A program made the translations under genes and the position numbers. This document shows, in pieces, positions 36,239 through 45,231 of a stretch of DNA of 64,000 nucleotides. Numbering within the stretch: the first letter of the stretch is position 1; the number at the start of each line of letters is the position of its first letter. Source of the stretch: Arthrobacter sp. Y81 (GTDB lineage: Bacteria > Actinomycetota > Actinomycetes > Actinomycetales > Micrococcaceae); NCBI RefSeq assembly GCF_002929335.1, contig NZ_PJIL01000003.1:248001-312000 (forward strand), read 5' to 3'. The notes beneath the pieces were generated by a model. It saw only the letters and a list, made by a program, of their open reading frames with translations. It did not search any database and was not told the origin of the DNA.

Positions 36239-36589
36239 CTAGACCTTCTTGACCACACTGGACTTGAGCTGCATGGGTCCGACGCCGTCCACTTTGCAGT
36301 CGATGTCGTGGTCTCCGACGCCGTCCATCAGCCGGATGCCGCGCACTTTCGTCCCGACTTTGATAACGGTGGAGCTTCCCTTGATCTTGAGGTCTTTGAT
36401 CACGGTCACCGTATCGCCGTCGGCGAGCACATTGCCTACCGCGTCCTTGATCACCGCTTCCGCAAGAGTTGCAGGTTCCGCGGCCACGGCGGACCACTCG
36501 TGGGCGCACTCCGGGCAGACCAGCAGCGCACCCATCTCATATGTGTACTCGCTGGAGCATTCAGGGCAAGGGGGAAGGGTTTCGTTCAC
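36239..36589 (-). CDS. yjdM: zinc-ribbon alkylphosphonate utilisation-like protein YjdM
   Basis: The 116-aa protein has an N-terminal zinc ribbon with two CxxC knuckles (PCPECSSEY and [10 protein letters not shown]) and a C-terminal beta-barrel (VKDAV... [15 protein letters not shown]) of the PhnA/YjdM family. The biochemical role is unclear in spite of the historical phosphonate label. GTG start with a GGGA upstream. It is followed 5 nt later by the flavoprotein gene. Confidence 0.9.
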   Translation of the reverse strand: MNETLPPCPECSSEYTYEMGALLVCPECAHEWSAVAAEPATLAEAVIKDAVGNVLADGDTVTVIKDLKIKGSSTVIKVGTKVRGIRLMDGVGDHDIDCKVDGVGPMQLKSSVVKKV

Positions 36590-36637
36590 GGTCCCATTTT
36601 AGTCGAGCCTACTCCGGCCAAAGGCCGAGCTGCTTAA

Positions 36638-36673
36638 ACAGCAGAAGCCGCCCGATCGGGCGGCTTCTGCTGT
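36638..36673 (-). terminator. terminator of tRNA-Ala copy 1
   Basis: A perfect 36-nt palindrome (18-bp potential stem) 10 nt after the tRNA 3' end, followed on the minus strand by TTTAAG. It also separates the tRNA from yjdM. Confidence 0.75.
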
Positions 36674-36683
36674 GTGAATCCGG

Positions 36684-36756
36684 TGGAGCTGAGGGGACTC
36701 GAACCCCTGACCCCCTGCATGCCATGCAGGTGCGCTACCAGCTGCGCCACAGCCCC
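36684..36756 (-). tRNA. tRNA-Ala (anticodon GGC), copy 1
   Basis: The 73-nt gene reads GGGGCTG...CAGCTCC A. The acceptor stem is 7 bp with one G-U pair. The anticodon arm is CCTGC-ATGGCAT-GCAGG with GGC at 34-36, and the T arm contains GGTTCGAGTCC. It decodes GCC/GCU. The CCA end is not encoded (ACCG follows). The mature sequence is identical to copy 2, 188 nt upstream in transcription order. Confidence 0.98.
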
Positions 36757-36800
36757 AAACTCTTGTTTCTTTCGGATCGATCTCCGTAAGCAACTTGATT

Positions 36801-36830
36801 ATCTTAAACCACAATCGTGTAAGACGCCAA
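36801..36830 (-). promoter_or_regulatory. predicted promoter of tRNA-Ala copy 1
   Basis: Minus strand: TTGGCG (36830-36825), 18-nt spacer, TAAGAT (36806-36801). The same architecture and shared downstream words (AGTTGCT, CGGAGA) occur before copy 2. Confidence 0.55.
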
Positions 36831-36900
36831 TTCGGCGGAGGCCTTTGGCGACCGGCGCCCCGGTTCACCATTCGTACCGGCACGAGTGGCTATTGAAAAC

Positions 36901-36936
36901 AAAAAAGTCCGCCGGAATCTTTCGATTCCGGCGGAC
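36901..36936 (-). terminator. terminator of tRNA-Ala copy 2
   Basis: GTCCGCCGGAATC / GATTCCGGCGGAC (36907-36919 and 36924-36936), 13-bp perfect stem, TTTC loop, then TTTTTTG on the minus strand: a textbook intrinsic terminator. Confidence 0.92.
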
Positions 36937-36943
36937 CGTTCGG

Positions 36944-37016
36944 TGGAGCTGAGGGGACTCGAACCCCTGACCCCCTGCATGCCATGCAGGTGCGCTACCA
37001 GCTGCGCCACAGCCCC
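36944..37016 (-). tRNA. tRNA-Ala (anticodon GGC), copy 2
   Basis: Same 73-nt sequence and cloverleaf as copy 1, GGC anticodon. It has its own promoter and terminator, so the two copies are independent transcription units. Confidence 0.98.
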
Positions 37017-37096
37017 GAATTTTCATTGCTCCGGCGCCTTCAGCTTTCACTGCCGGGCCCGGCTCTTCGTCCGGATCTCTCCGAAGCAACTCAAAT

Positions 37097-37126
37097 ATCT
37101 TAGAACAGCCGTTCCGAAAATTCCAA
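37097..37126 (-). promoter_or_regulatory. predicted promoter of tRNA-Ala copy 2
   Basis: Minus strand: TTGGAA (37126-37121), 18-nt spacer, TAAGAT (37102-37097). The transcript would carry about 70 nt of 5' precursor. Confidence 0.6.
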
Positions 37127-37155
37127 ATCGGGCATATTCGGGCGGCAGGTTCCGC

Positions 37156-37557
37156 TTATTCGCTGTCTGAGGAGACAGCCGCCTTGGCCGACGTGTCGTC
37201 GCCGAGCTGGAGGTCCACGACGGGGCAGTCCTTCCACAGGCGCTCAAGGGCGTAGAAGACGCGGTCTTCCTCGTGCTGGACGTGGATGACGACGTCGGAG
37301 TAGTCCAGCAGGACCCAGCGTCCGCCAGAGCGGCCCTCGCGGCGAACAGGACGCAGGTCCTGCTTGCCCAGTTCCTCTTCGATGCCGTCAACGATGGCGT
37401 TGACCTGGCGCTCACTGGGCGCCGAGGCGATCAGGAAAACATCGGCAAGGGCAAGCCGCTCACTGACGTCCAGGGCAACTATGTCCTGGGCTATCTTGTC
37501 CGCGGCAGCGCGCGCTGCTACGCGGGCTGTGGCGATGGATGTTTGGGTTGCAGTCAC
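37156..37557 (-). CDS. rsfS: ribosome silencing factor
   Basis: RsfS (133 aa) binds L14 of the large subunit and blocks subunit joining when nutrients are scarce. The family core is present: DVFLIASAPSERQVNAIVD, then GRWVLLDYSDVVIHVQHEE and FYALERLW. The C-terminal tail is acidic. GTG start with AAGGAG 4 nt upstream. It follows nadD and a proline-rich membrane protein gene in the usual actinobacterial order. Confidence 0.96.
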   Translation of the reverse strand: MTATQTSIATARVAARAAADKIAQDIVALDVSERLALADVFLIASAPSERQVNAIVDGIEEELGKQDLRPVRREGRSGGRWVLLDYSDVVIHVQHEEDRVFYALERLWKDCPVVDLQLGDDTSAKAAVSSDSE

Positions 37558-37662
37558 GGGACTCCTTGTAGTGGTTTAAAGCTATGTATGTTCCGACGCC
37601 AGTGGTGTCTACCTCGTATGACGGGAGAACAGCAGCGTTGGCGACGCGCCGGGACGTTTGGA

Positions 37663-39051
37663 TCAGGGCGCCAGTCCGCTGATGATCATGGTGACGCCGG
37701 CAATCAGCGCAACAATCCCCAAAGCGAGGACGCCCAACTGCAGCAGACGGACACGGTGCGCCCTGCCCAGGCCGGCAGTGACGGCGTCCAGGGGTTCAAG
37801 GCCGTAGGCAGCGTTGGCGGGCACACGTGGCCTGTCTACGAAATTCTCGCCGGATTCGGCGGCCCAGGGCTCTCCGGACGCCGATGCTCCAATGTGCGAA
37901 GCCGCAGGATCAGTTGCTGCCTGTGCTGCTGCTTCGGCGCGCGCAAGCACGCCGGCCCGGCCCGTTGCCGGCCTGGCATTCCGCTGCCTCGACGGTCCGG
38001 ATTTGCGTGATCCCTTGGTACTCGGCGGCTGCAACCTGGGGCCGGGGTTGGTGACTACCGGCACATAGGAGGTGGCGGGCTTCTTCATCACCGGCCGGTC
38101 AATCCCCGGGACCTTCTCGAACTCCAGGGGCGTCACCATCGCAAGGTTGCTGACGGCTGACGGCTCGGTCTTCGGATGCGCGGGCTGGCTGGCCTGCTCG
38201 GCCAGCTTCTGCTTGGCCATGGCCCGCTTGTTCAGGACGGCGGCGCGCTCGGCCAGGGCGATCTGTTCGGCGAGGATTTCCGGGTCCACCGCTTCAGGAT
38301 CGTTCGCCGCGATGTGCTCCATCTTGGCGATCTGGTTCCTGGCCTGTTCAGCGAGGAGGGAACGTGCCGCGAGAGCCTGCTCAACGGTCATTCCATCAGG
38401 AAGCTGGCTATCCGGCTTGGCCAGCGGAGGTTTGGCCTGCGGCGCGTTGACCTGCGGCGGACCGGACTGTTGCTGTCCGGCCGGAGGGGTTTCGGCTTGC
38501 GGCGATGCCTGTGCCGGCCGGGCCGGCTGAACGGTCCGCTGGGCGGACGTTCGGGCAGGCGGAACGATGGGGTTGGCAGCCGTGGCCGGTGCCGCCTCGG
38601 CTTGAAGCTGCTGGAGGCGAAGCTGGCGGCGCGTCGGCGGACCGCCGCCGGACAGCCGTTCTTCTTTCTCTGCCAGTTCCTTGATGGTGCGCAGGGCAGC
38701 ACGGTCCCGCGCCCTGCTCTGTGAGGACCGCTCGGATCCGGTCGACGGCCGGACCGAATCCACCGGGCCGGGTGCCACGCGCCGGATTCGGCCGGTTCCG
38801 GCATCCGAACCGGTTTCGCCGGGCCGTGCCCCCGGTCCGGACTGCGTCGGCGGCGCGGGGGGCGTCGCCGGACCGGGTTTGTTCGGGGCATCGCCACGAG
38901 CAGGAGCCGGTGTCACATTGACGGGCACTTTTGAGGCAGGGGAAACCGGACGCGGAGCCGAAGGCCCCGCATCCTGGCGTGATTCCGCGCGCTCATCTCT
39001 GGCCTGTCGCAATTCACGACGGCTGCGGAGGGGAGGCTGTTCCTGGCTCAT
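37663..39051 (-). CDS. proline-rich protein with one C-terminal membrane helix
   Basis: The 462-aa protein has a long disordered Pro/Ala/Gln/Arg-rich N-terminal two-thirds, containing a short charged helical piece (AALRTIKELAEKEERL), and a helix-rich middle (QALAARSLLAEQARNQIAKM). A single membrane helix at the extreme C-terminus (LGVLALGIVALIAGVTMII) makes it tail-anchored with a cytosolic body. I recognise no domain; it sits between nadD and rsfS, as similar proteins do in related genomes. It begins 7 nt after nadD. Confidence 0.8.
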   Translation of the reverse strand: MSQEQPPLRSRRELRQARDERAESRQDAGPSAPRPVSPASKVPVNVTPAPARGDAPNKPGPATPPAPPTQSGPGARPGETGSDAGTGRIRRVAPGPVDSVRPSTGSERSSQSRARDRAALRTIKELAEKEERLSGGGPPTRRQLRLQQLQAEAAPATAANPIVPPARTSAQRTVQPARPAQASPQAETPPAGQQQSGPPQVNAPQAKPPLAKPDSQLPDGMTVEQALAARSLLAEQARNQIAKMEHIAANDPEAVDPEILAEQIALAERAAVLNKRAMAKQKLAEQASQPAHPKTEPSAVSNLAMVTPLEFEKVPGIDRPVMKKPATSYVPVVTNPGPRLQPPSTKGSRKSGPSRQRNARPATGRAGVLARAEAAAQAATDPAASHIGASASGEPWAAESGENFVDRPRVPANAAYGLEPLDAVTAGLGRAHRVRLLQLGVLALGIVALIAGVTMIISGLAP

Positions 39052-39058
39052 CTAAAAC

Positions 39059-39685
39059 TCACTCGGTACTGGCTGGTTCGTGTAACTCGGTAAGTGCAGC
39101 GCTGCTGTCCGGGTCGGGCTGCCCGGCGTACAGGCCGTATTTCGCAATATACTGGACCACCCCGTCGGGCACGAGGTACCAGACAGGGTTGCCTGCTGCG
39201 ACCCGGGCTCGGCAATCCGTGGAAGAGATCGCCATGGCGGGCACTTCCAACAGGCTGACGTCCTTCCGGCCCATCCCGTCAAGGACGTGCCCCGGACGGG
39301 TCACACCGACAAAATGCGCCAGCGACCACAGTTCGTCGATGTTCTTCCAGGACAGGATCTGCGCCATGGCATCCGCGCCGGTGATGAAGAAAAGGTCCGC
39401 ATCCGGCCGTTGTGTCCGCAGGTCCCTCAGGGTGTCGATGGTGTACGTCGGACCGGGACGGTCCACATCCACACGGCTGACCGTAAAACGCGGATTGGAG
39501 GCTGTGGCGATCACCGTCATCAGATAACGGTGCTCGGGCTCGCTGACCTGCTTGTGCGTTTTTTGCCACGGCTGACCGGTGGGGACGAATACCACCTCGT
39601 CGAGGCCGAACTTCGCCGCAACTTCGCTGGCCGCGACAAGGTGGCCGTGATGAATGGGATCAAATGTGCCACCCATCACACCCAA
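39059..39685 (-). CDS. nadD: nicotinate-nucleotide adenylyltransferase
   Basis: NadD (about 208 aa) joins nicotinate mononucleotide to ATP to make NaAD, the penultimate NAD step. The nucleotidyltransferase motif [11 protein letters not shown] is at the N-terminus, and [12 protein letters not shown] (the ISSTxxR motif) lies near residue 165. The start is uncertain: TTG 39685, GTG 39679 and ATG 39676 are all in frame, and none has a ribosome site. The frame is open upstream, with a basic [10 protein letters not shown] stretch but no start codon. Confidence 0.95.
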   Translation of the reverse strand: MGVMGGTFDPIHHGHLVAASEVAAKFGLDEVVFVPTGQPWQKTHKQVSEPEHRYLMTVIATASNPRFTVSRVDVDRPGPTYTIDTLRDLRTQRPDADLFFITGADAMAQILSWKNIDELWSLAHFVGVTRPGHVLDGMGRKDVSLLEVPAMAISSTDCRARVAAGNPVWYLVPDGVVQYIAKYGLYAGQPDPDSSAALTELHEPASTE

Positions 39686-39731
39686 ACGCAGGCGGCGCTT
39701 GGCGCCGCGCCGCTTCAGGACGGTAGTGATG

Positions 39732-39950
39732 TTAGTGGCCGTGATCGTGCTTGTTCGGGTGCTGGCGGTGCGGATCCGAGTGCTCCTCGACGGCTTCGTG
39801 CCGGTTACCCAGGTTGCTGTAGGACAGCGTCACGAACATCAGGATGAGCATGATCGTAAAGATCGATACACCGAAGACCCACGGTTCGGCCCACAGCGGA
39901 GCCAGTTCTTCATGTTCGGCGACGGACGCGCCAACCTGCTGCAGCAGCAT
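39732..39950 (-). CDS. small single-pass membrane protein
   Basis: The 72-aa protein has one membrane helix (about residues 26-45: [19 protein letters not shown]) and a His-rich C-terminal tail ([16 protein letters not shown]) that could bind metal. ATG 39950 has AGGGGAG just upstream. It lies between proA and nadD, in a position where actinobacteria often carry a small membrane gene. The role is unknown. Confidence 0.8.
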   Translation of the reverse strand: MLLQQVGASVAEHEELAPLWAEPWVFGVSIFTIMLILMFVTLSYSNLGNRHEAVEEHSDPHRQHPNKHDHGH

Positions 39951-40030
39951 TTTCTCCCCTAAAGAGTTCACACAATGACGACGGCGGTACTTCCCGCCGT
40001 TCCGGACTTCTGTTCCATGTTACAGCGTTG

Positions 40031-41383
40031 CTAGCTGCGGATCTGGCCCTCGCCCTGGACTATCCACTTGGTGGTAGTCAGTTCGGTCAGCCCCATGGGG
40101 CCGCGCGCGTGGAGCTTCTGGGTGGAAATGCCCACCTCGGCGCCCAGCCCCAGTTCGCCGCCGTCCGTGAACCTGGTGGAGGCGTTGACGATGACCGCCG
40201 CTGAGTCGATTTCGGAAATGAAGCGTTCCGCGTTTGCCAGGTCGTTGGTGATGATGGCCTCAGTGTGGCCGGTCGACCAGCTGCGGATGTGCTTCACTGC
40301 CTCGTCGAGGTTGTCCACCATGGCAACGGCAAGGTCCAGGTCCATGTACTCGGTGGCCCAGTCCTCATCGGTGGCGGGAACGGTTTCCACGGTCGCGGGC
40401 AACGCGGCGCGTACGCGGGCGTCGGCATGCAGGGTGACCCCGGCCTTCCGAAGTGCCGCGGCGACGGCGGGAAGGACGGTTGACCCGGAGTGCACCAGGA
40501 GGGTCTCCACCGTGTTGCAGACACTGGGCCGCTGGGTCTTGGCGTTAAGGAGGATGTCCACCGCCATTTCTTCACTGGCAGATTCGTCTATGAAGATATG
40601 GACGTTGCCCTCGCCGGTCTCGATGACCGGTACGGACGAATTGTTGACGACAGTCTGGATCAGGTCCCTGCCGCCGCGGGGAATCAGGACGTCCACCCTG
40701 CCACGTGCCCGCATCAGGACGTTGGCGCCTTCACGGCCGAACTGGTCAACGGTCTGGACGGCGTCTGCCGGCAGGCCAACCGAAGCGAGTGCGTCGCGGA
40801 GGACCCTGATGAGGGCCTCGTTGGTGGCTGCCGCGGCGGTGCCGCCCCGCAGGATCACCGCGTTGCCGCTCTTCAGCGCCAGCCCGGCGATGTCCACTGT
40901 CACGTTGGGACGTGCCTCGTAAATGGCGGCAACCACGCCCATGGGAACGTTGACCTGGCGCAGGCGCAGGCCGTTGGGCAGCGTCTGGCCGCGGACCACG
41001 TTTCCTACCGGGTCCGGCAGGCCGGCAAGGTTCTCCAGTGCGGCGGACAGGGCCTCGATCCGCGTGTCATTCAGTGTCAGGCGGTCAAGCAGCGCGGCGG
41101 TGGTTCCGTTGGCACGGCCGGCCTCTACATCCTTGGCGTTGGCGGCGAGGATTTGGGTCCTGCTGTCGAGTAGGGCCTTGCCGATGGCGCGGAGGCCCTT
41201 GTCCTTCCAGGCACGGTTTGCGCGCGCCATGCTGCGGGCAGCGTGGCGGGACCGGTCGGCGATGGAATGTACGGCGGCCTCGACGTCAGCCGGCGACAGC
41301 TGGGCATTTTCCGGCGTGGGAGATACCTCCGTGGAGTCGTTGGATTTCTCAGCGGCTTGGTGAATCAGTGCCTCAGTCATCAT
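40031..41383 (-). CDS. proA: gamma-glutamyl phosphate reductase
   Basis: ProA (450 aa) reduces gamma-glutamyl phosphate to glutamate semialdehyde for proline synthesis, using NADPH. The catalytic Cys is in QRPSVCNTVETLLV (about residue 288); the nucleotide-binding RGGTAAAATNEA and the late DGGELGLGAEVGIST are also typical. The length is slightly above average because of an N-terminal extension. The two first codons are both ATG (41383 or 41380). It is 23 nt after proB. Confidence 0.97.
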   Translation of the reverse strand: MMTEALIHQAAEKSNDSTEVSPTPENAQLSPADVEAAVHSIADRSRHAARSMARANRAWKDKGLRAIGKALLDSRTQILAANAKDVEAGRANGTTAALLDRLTLNDTRIEALSAALENLAGLPDPVGNVVRGQTLPNGLRLRQVNVPMGVVAAIYEARPNVTVDIAGLALKSGNAVILRGGTAAAATNEALIRVLRDALASVGLPADAVQTVDQFGREGANVLMRARGRVDVLIPRGGRDLIQTVVNNSSVPVIETGEGNVHIFIDESASEEMAVDILLNAKTQRPSVCNTVETLLVHSGSTVLPAVAAALRKAGVTLHADARVRAALPATVETVPATDEDWATEYMDLDLAVAMVDNLDEAVKHIRSWSTGHTEAIITNDLANAERFISEIDSAAVIVNASTRFTDGGELGLGAEVGISTQKLHARGPMGLTELTTTKWIVQGEGQIRS

Positions 41384-41406
41384 TCAAGTCTAAGGGAGTC
41401 AGCCCG

Positions 41407-42579
41407 TTAGACCAGAACCAGGTCATCAACGTGAACAACTTCACGGTCGAAGCCCCGGCCCAGGGACTCCCCCAGCTCCACTGTGGAACGGCCCAGCATT
41501 TGCGGCAGTTCGTCGGAGGAGTAGTTGACCAGGCCGCGGGCGATGACGGTACCGTCGGGTGACAGCATTTCCACGGCGTCACCGGATTCAAAGGTCCCTT
41601 CAACGGCAGTAATACCAGCAGGCAGCAGCGACGTGTGATTGTCCTGTATGGCCGTGACAGCACCGTCGTCGAGGATCAGCCGGCCCTGCACATGGGCAAG
41701 GTGGGCGAGCCACATCATGCGCACCGACTTGCGTCCGCTGTTGACGGAGAACCAGGTTCCGACGTCCTCGCCGTTTAGGGCCGCCGCGGCATTGGCGGTG
41801 GAAGTGACCAGGGCGGGGATTCCCGAATCGGCGGCCATGGTGGCGGCCTCGACCTTGGTCTGCATTCCGCCGGTTCCGACTCCGGCCTTGCCGGGCTTGC
41901 CGATGTTGACGCCTTCAAGGTCCTGCGGGCCATCCACCTGCGGAATCCGCTTGGCCCCCTTCGACGGCGGGCCGTCATACAGGGAGTCGACGTCGGAGAG
42001 CAGCAGCAGGGCATCCGCGCGGACCAGGTGCGCCACCAGGGCGGAGAGCCGGTCGTTGTCGCCGAAGCGGATCTTGTGCGTGGCCACGGTGTCGTTCTCG
42101 TTGACCACGGGCACAACGCCCAGGTTCAGGAGCCGGTTCAGCGCGCGGAAGGCGTTCATGTGGTGGCTCCGCCGCATGAGGTCATCCGCGGTCAGCAGCA
42201 CCTGGCTCACCGTCACGCCGTGCGCTGCGAAGGCATGGGTGTAGCGGGCCATCAGCAGCCCCTGCCCGACGCTTGCGGCGGCCTGCTGGGTGGCAAGGTC
42301 CCGCGGGCGCTTCACGAGGCCCAGCGGTGCCAGGCCGGCAGAGATGGCGCCGGAGGATACAAGGATGATCTCCGTGCCTGCGTTGCTTTTCGCGGCCAGC
42401 GCATCCGACAGCTCGATCAGCGCCTCTTCTGAGATCCCACCTTTGATGCTGGTGAGCGACGATGATCCGACCTTAACTACGATGCGGCGGGCCCTCGCGA
42501 GCACACGGCGGTCGTCGGTCCTGGGTTCCTCGATGACAATTGCGGAATTATCGGTCACGTGTGGGGGTTCACTCCTCAT
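41407..42579 (-). CDS. proB: glutamate 5-kinase
   Basis: ProB (390 aa) phosphorylates glutamate, the feedback-controlled first step of proline synthesis. The amino-acid kinase domain ([42 protein letters not shown]) is followed by a C-terminal PUA domain from about residue 300. ATG 42579 overlaps the obgE end by 11 nt; GTG 42558 is an alternative. It forms a coupled obgE-proB-proA unit. Confidence 0.97.
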   Translation of the reverse strand: MRSEPPHVTDNSAIVIEEPRTDDRRVLARARRIVVKVGSSSLTSIKGGISEEALIELSDALAAKSNAGTEIILVSSGAISAGLAPLGLVKRPRDLATQQAAASVGQGLLMARYTHAFAAHGVTVSQVLLTADDLMRRSHHMNAFRALNRLLNLGVVPVVNENDTVATHKIRFGDNDRLSALVAHLVRADALLLLSDVDSLYDGPPSKGAKRIPQVDGPQDLEGVNIGKPGKAGVGTGGMQTKVEAATMAADSGIPALVTSTANAAAALNGEDVGTWFSVNSGRKSVRMMWLAHLAHVQGRLILDDGAVTAIQDNHTSLLPAGITAVEGTFESGDAVEMLSPDGTVIARGLVNYSSDELPQMLGRSTVELGESLGRGFDREVVHVDDLVLV

Positions 42580-44158
42580 TCTCGGTGGTCAGTCCGCTTT
42601 CTTTGAGCGGCCGTGCGGCACGGCGCCCGCTGACTGATTCAGTCCAGATGCCGGCTTTGCGCTCGGCTTCAAGCTCGGCCCGGGCCGCAGCCTTGGCGTC
42701 GCGGCGCTCCTGCTGTTCGTCGCGCTTTTGCCCGCGGGTGGGGCGGTCGCCGATGTCGGCAAAGCGGACGTCGGTGCCACGCGGAGAGGCGAGCAGCTCG
42801 GCGCCGGCCATCATGGTTGGCTCCCAGTCGAACACCACGCCGTCGTCTTCACCGATCACTACGGTGTCGCCGGGCACGGCGCCCTGCTTGAACAGCTCGT
42901 TTTCCACGCCCAGTTTGGCCAGGCGGTCGGCGAGGTAGCCAATGGCTTCCTCGTTGGTGAAGTCGGTCTGCTTGACCCAGCGCACGGGCTTGTCGCCCAA
43001 CACGCGGAACAGCGGCTCGAGGTTCTTCTCTTCGCGGCGGATCTTGAAGCCGGTTTCGTTGACTGCCCTGGGGCGGAGCACGGGTGCGTGCACCTTGGGC
43101 GGCGTGGCAGCCACGGCGTCCCGGGCGGCCTTGACGATCTCTGCCATGGCGAAGCCCAGCTGTCGCAGGCCTTCGTGGCTCGTCGCGGAAATCTCGAACA
43201 CACGGTAGCCGCGGGATTCAAGCTCGGGCCGGACGAACTCGGCCATGTCCTTGCCGTCAGGCAGGTCGACCTTGTTCAGGGCCACCAGCCGGGGACGGTG
43301 GTTCAGCGGGACCACCTCGCCGTCGGAGCCGGCGAAGCTCATGTCAACCGCGTATTTCTCGAGCTCGGCTTCGATGATGGCGAGGTCGGAAAGCGGGTCG
43401 CGCTCAGATTCCAGCGTACCGCAGTCCAAAACGTGGACCAAAGCTGCGCAGCGCTCTACGTGTCGCAGGAAGTGGTGGCCCAGGCCCTTGCCTTCGCTGG
43501 CCCCTTCGATAAGTCCGGGGACGTCGGCGATGGTGAAGCGGACGTCGCCGGCCTGCACCACACCCAGGTTGGGGATCAGGGTGGTGAAGGGGTAATCGGC
43601 AATTTTGGGGCGTGCCGCGGACATCGCGGCGATGAGGCTCGACTTGCCCGCGGACGGGAAGCCCACGAGGGCGATGTCCGCAATGGACTTCAGTTCCAGG
43701 ACGATGTCGCTGGATTCGCCTTCGATGCCGAGCAGGGCAAAGCCCGGGGCGCGGCGCTTCTGCGAGGAGAGCGCGGCGTTGCCCAAACCGCCCGGGCCGC
43801 CGGCGGCCGCGATGAACTCGGTGCCTTCGCCGACGAGGTCGGCCAGCACGCGGCCGTCCTTGGTCTTGACTACGGTTCCCTCCGGAACGGGAAGGATCAG
43901 CGTTTCGCCGTTTTTGCCGCCGCGCCAGTCGCCCATGCCGGGTCCGCCGTTGGTGGCGTGGCGGTGGGGTGCGTGGTGGTAGTCCAGCAGTGTGGTGGTC
44001 TGGGCGTCAACGCGCAGGATGACGTCGCCACCGTCGCCGCCGTTACCGCCGTCGGGACCGCCCAGGGGCTTGAACTTTTCGCGGTGGACGGAGACACAGC
44101 CGTGACCGCCGGTACCGCCGGATACGTGCAGTACTACCCGGTCTACAAAGCTCGCCAC
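42569..44158 (-). CDS. obgE: Obg/CgtA family ribosome-assembly GTPase
   Basis: The 529-aa GTPase acts in large-subunit assembly and the stringent response. The Gly-rich Obg domain ([21 protein letters not shown]) covers about residues 1-160. The G domain follows, with [10 protein letters not shown] (G1), DVPGLIEGA (G3) and NKVD (G4), and then the OCT domain after residue 345. The C-terminal tail is charged. GTG 44158 is chosen because AGAGGAG lies 6 nt upstream. Confidence 0.97.
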   Translation of the reverse strand: MASFVDRVVLHVSGGTGGHGCVSVHREKFKPLGGPDGGNGGDGGDVILRVDAQTTTLLDYHHAPHRHATNGGPGMGDWRGGKNGETLILPVPEGTVVKTKDGRVLADLVGEGTEFIAAAGGPGGLGNAALSSQKRRAPGFALLGIEGESSDIVLELKSIADIALVGFPSAGKSSLIAAMSAARPKIADYPFTTLIPNLGVVQAGDVRFTIADVPGLIEGASEGKGLGHHFLRHVERCAALVHVLDCGTLESERDPLSDLAIIEAELEKYAVDMSFAGSDGEVVPLNHRPRLVALNKVDLPDGKDMAEFVRPELESRGYRVFEISATSHEGLRQLGFAMAEIVKAARDAVAATPPKVHAPVLRPRAVNETGFKIRREEKNLEPLFRVLGDKPVRWVKQTDFTNEEAIGYLADRLAKLGVENELFKQGAVPGDTVVIGEDDGVVFDWEPTMMAGAELLASPRGTDVRFADIGDRPTRGQKRDEQQERRDAKAAARAELEAERKAGIWTESVSGRRAARPLKESGLTTENEE

Positions 44159-44172
44159 GTGAATCTCCTCTG

Positions 44173-44201
44173 TGCATAACCTGACCGTCTTGGACGCCCA
44201 A
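44173..44201 (-). promoter_or_regulatory. possible obgE promoter
   Basis: Minus strand: TTGGGC (44201-44196), 17-nt spacer, TATGCA (44178-44173), just after the rpmA terminator. It would give obgE a very short leader. Confidence 0.35.
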
Positions 44202-44221
44202 ATTGATTGTAATGCGGTTAA

Positions 44222-44257
44222 AAGAACAGTGGAGCGGGCCATCATGGCCCGCTCCAC
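44222..44257 (-). terminator. rpmA-obgE hairpin
   Basis: GTGGAGCGGGCCA / TGGCCCGCTCCAC (44229-44241 and 44245-44257), 13-bp perfect stem with a 3-nt loop, then TGTTCTTTT on the minus strand. It probably ends most rplU-rpmA transcripts before obgE. Confidence 0.7.
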
Positions 44258-44274
44258 CGGTTCAGATCTTGTTG

Positions 44275-44538
44275 TTACTCTGCAGCTGCAGCAGCAACGA
44301 TGTTCACGACTCGACGTCCGCGACGGGTGCCGAATTCGACGGCGCCGGGGGTCAGGGCGAACAGGGTGTCGTCGCCGCCACGGCCAACGCCTGCACCCGG
44401 GTGGAAGTGGGTGCCACGCTGGCGGACGATGATCTCGCCTGCGGAAACTACCTGGCCGCCGAAGCGCTTGACGCCGAGGTACTGGGCGTTGGAGTCACGA
44501 CCGTTGCGAGTGGAACTCGCGCCTTTTTTATGTGCCAT
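44275..44538 (-). CDS. rpmA: 50S ribosomal protein L27
   Basis: The 87-aa protein begins [15 protein letters not shown], whose flexible basic N-terminus reaches the peptidyl-transferase centre. It has no Firmicute-type cleavable extension. [20 protein letters not shown] is the family core. It is 61 nt after rplU. Confidence 0.98.
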   Translation of the reverse strand: MAHKKGASSTRNGRDSNAQYLGVKRFGGQVVSAGEIIVRQRGTHFHPGAGVGRGGDDTLFALTPGAVEFGTRRGRRVVNIVAAAAAE

Positions 44539-44599
44539 TTGAAATGCCTGCCTTAAAAATTCTGGGGAATCTGCTGAAAACCTGAAAAGTAACGGAAGG

Positions 44600-44920
44600 T
44601 TACTTGATACCGGTGATCTTGACCTTGGTCAGTTCCTGACGGTGACCCTGGCGCTTCTTGTACCCGGTCTTGTTCTTGAACTTCTGGATGACGATCTTCG
44701 GACCACGAAGGTCCTGAAGGATCTCAGCCGTAACCGTTACCTTGGCCAGGTCCGCAGCGGCAGACGTGACTTTGTCACCGTCTACCAGGAGCAGTGCGGG
44801 CAACTCAATGGTGCTGCCGGCTCCACCGGGGACGCGGTTCAGGGTAACGAAGTCTCCAACGGAAACCTTCTCTTGGCGGCCGCCTGCGCGGACAATCGCG
44901 TACACCACTGGGGAACTCAC
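44600..44920 (-). CDS. rplU: 50S ribosomal protein L21
   Basis: The 106-aa protein starts [19 protein letters not shown] and ends with the RNA-binding [16 protein letters not shown]. The GTG at 44920 abuts a GAGAGAA; GTG codons at 44908 and 44905 are alternatives and fit the family start better. It is the first gene of rplU-rpmA. Confidence 0.97.
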   Translation of the reverse strand: MSSPVVYAIVRAGGRQEKVSVGDFVTLNRVPGGAGSTIELPALLLVDGDKVTSAAADLAKVTVTAEILQDLRGPKIVIQKFKNKTGYKKRQGHRQELTKVKITGIK

Positions 44921-45107
44921 TTCTCTCGACGTTTATTACTAGATTTGCGTGCGGAACCTGGGTCCAATTGTTTGGCCTGGCTCACGCTGTGCCTCAACGC
45001 CGGTGGATTCCCCGGGGGAACCCATGAGTTATCCCACGAACAATTCCGTTTGTAATTCCAAACAGTCTGATCCGGGGTCATAACCCAAGTGTTGGCGTAA
45101 GCACCGA
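44921..45107 (-). promoter_or_regulatory. long rplU leader
   Basis: About 187 nt separate the predicted start point from rplU. The leader contains a strong hairpin, GGGTTCCCCCGGGGAATCC, and a TTGGAATTACAAACGGAATTG region. It may be an autoregulatory ribosomal-protein leader; no known leader family was recognised. The gap between rplU and thiD-tenA holds no gene. Confidence 0.35.
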
Positions 45108-45113
45108 AGATCT

Positions 45114-45143
45114 AGAATACGCTAATTTTGCCTTCGGCCGCAA
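45114..45143 (-). promoter_or_regulatory. predicted rplU-rpmA promoter
   Basis: Minus strand: TTGCGG (45143-45138), 18-nt spacer, TATTCT (45119-45114). Confidence 0.5.
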
Positions 45144-45231
45144 ATGAGGCTGGCTCCGGTGGTAGTACGTGATAGGTGACACTCCGTGTATTACGGCCTG
45201 CCACTGCAACGACTTCCGGAACCGTGCCCCA

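Noticed and set aside
36674-37170. Small frames reading VELRGLEPLTPCMPC
   Set aside because: These are translations of the two tRNA-Ala genes, a common mis-annotation.
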